In this document: piece by piece, positions 63,465 to 64,000 of the stretch | Numbering within the stretch: position 1 is the stretch's first letter | Layout of the letters: every line of letters starts with the position of its first letter | Origin: GWE2-40-63 sp050179685 | Lineage (GTDB): Bacteria; Bacteroidota; Bacteroidia; Bacteroidales; SZUA-534 | Direction: 5' to 3' | Length of the DNA stretch: 64,000 nt | Assembly (NCBI GenBank): GCA_050179685.1 | Contig: JBFXEW010000001.1 | Coordinates: 1 to 64,000 of the forward strand | Made by a program: the position numbers and the translations under genes | Notes under the pieces: generated by a model | Told to the model about the DNA's origin: nothing | Databases searched by the model: none | What the model saw: the letters and a program-made list of their open reading frames with translations, nothing else

Positions 63465-64000
63465 TCAGCCCTTCTTTACCAACCATACAAAAAGCGAAAG
63501 CAAAATATACCAAACAATAATCAAAGGTATTCCGGCCAGTTTAAAAACCAGCAATAAAATTACATTCACCCCCATAAAAATGTACTGGGTTTTATTTGCT
63601 GCCAACGACAGGTTTTTAAACTTAAGCGAAAACATGGGTAATTCCGAGACCAACAACAAACTCATAAGTACCGAAAGTCCCAACAGAATATAGGGATTAA
63701 CCATTCCCTGAGCTAAAAACGACGAAGGCTGATAAAAAAGAATCATAGGAAATGAGGCCCAAACCAAAGCGTTGGCCGGTGTGGCCAAACCAATAAACGA
63801 ATCGGTTTGACGGGTATCGATATTAAACTTAGCTAAACGCAAAGCAGAAAAAATAGTAATAACAAAAGGCAGAAAAACCACCAGTAATTGAGTCCAGCTG
63901 GCGTATTCCAAATCAACATAAGGCATGTAAGCTTTGCGAACCAGCACATGAGCTATGGTTGCCGGAGCCAGGCCAAAACTTATTACATCGGCCAAAGAAT
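63465..64000 (-). CDS. pssA: CDP-diacylglycerol-serine O-phosphatidyltransferase, 5' end outside window
   Basis: The visible 178 residues are the C-terminal part of a multi-pass membrane enzyme that makes phosphatidylserine. The frame continues past 64000: the codons before ADVISFGLAPA read Ser-Leu, so the apparent short start is not the true one. SLADVISFGLAP is the end of the CDP-alcohol phosphotransferase active-site motif with its last Asp, and RLAKFNID is typical of PssA. About five hydrophobic segments follow. Confidence 0.9.
   Translation of the reverse strand, partial: SLADVISFGLAPATIAHVLVRKAYMPYVDLEYASWTQLLVVFLPFVITIFSALRLAKFNIDTRQTDSFIGLATPANALVWASFPMILFYQPSSFLAQGMVNPYILLGLSVLMSLLLVSELPMFSLKFKNLSLAANKTQYIFMGVNVILLLVFKLAGIPLIIVWYILLSLFVWLVKKG

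Overview
The window is a piece of a Bacteroidota chromosome. The evidence is a SusC/SusD pair, a hybrid two-component regulator, four proteins with type IX secretion (T9SS) C-terminal sorting domains, lipoboxes on most glycan enzymes, few Shine-Dalgarno sites and several TAnnTTTG promoter boxes. The gene content resembles Marinilabiliales/Prolixibacteraceae-type marine or sediment glycan degraders; that placement is inference. A 100-N gap at 50212-50311 shows that this is a draft scaffold.

Layout. 1-750: a 191-bp tandem repeat carrying decayed tRNA-Asn pieces, a terminator and an intact tRNA-Asn(GTT). 959-1927: a PfkB sugar/nucleoside kinase. 2058-31563: sixteen minus-strand genes forming a beta-mannan (acetylated galacto-/glucomannan) utilization locus. 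31564-32020: a regulatory region with phased repeats. 32021-38257: a plus-strand operon of an STN-type TonB receptor, a DUF4249 lipoprotein, an MG2/plug-like protein and an unknown secreted protein. 38284-42432: a hybrid two-component sensor-regulator (HTCS). 42828-64000: mostly ordinary genes: S46 dipeptidyl-peptidase, alpha/beta hydrolase, holB, an M4 metallopeptidase broken only by the assembly gap, a LytTR regulator, a small T9SS protein, purine nucleoside phosphorylase, acyl-CoA ligase, a DUF262/HD-dNTPase pair, AIM24-like, DUF3820, leucyl aminopeptidase, pdxA, cvpA and a partial pssA.

How the mannan locus would work (family knowledge plus inference). Two GH26 and one GH5_7 lipoprotein mannanases, two further GH5 enzymes, a GH27 alpha-galactosidase and three esterase domains (SIAE-type, CE2-type, and an SGNH domain fused to GH5) strip and cut mannan. 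SusC/SusD and a T9SS-exported multi-module binding protein capture oligosaccharides. A sodium:solute symporter moves mannobiose inward. Cytoplasmic cellobiose 2-epimerase and GH130 mannosylglucose phosphorylase convert it to mannose-1-phosphate and glucose, as in the Bacteroides fragilis pathway. A GH3 enzyme completes the set. Two internal terminator-like hairpins and an internal promoter candidate suggest staged expression.

The most unusual items are a sulfatase-fold protein in the locus whose catalytic Cys-x-Pro-x-Arg has become Gly-x-Lys-x-Leu, a T9SS-sorted GH5-SGNH fusion, a triplicated unrecognised module in the binding protein, phased ATGTA-type repeats between the locus and the divergent TonB operon, the tRNA-Asn-derived repeat array, and an overlapping DUF262/HD-dNTPase gene pair.
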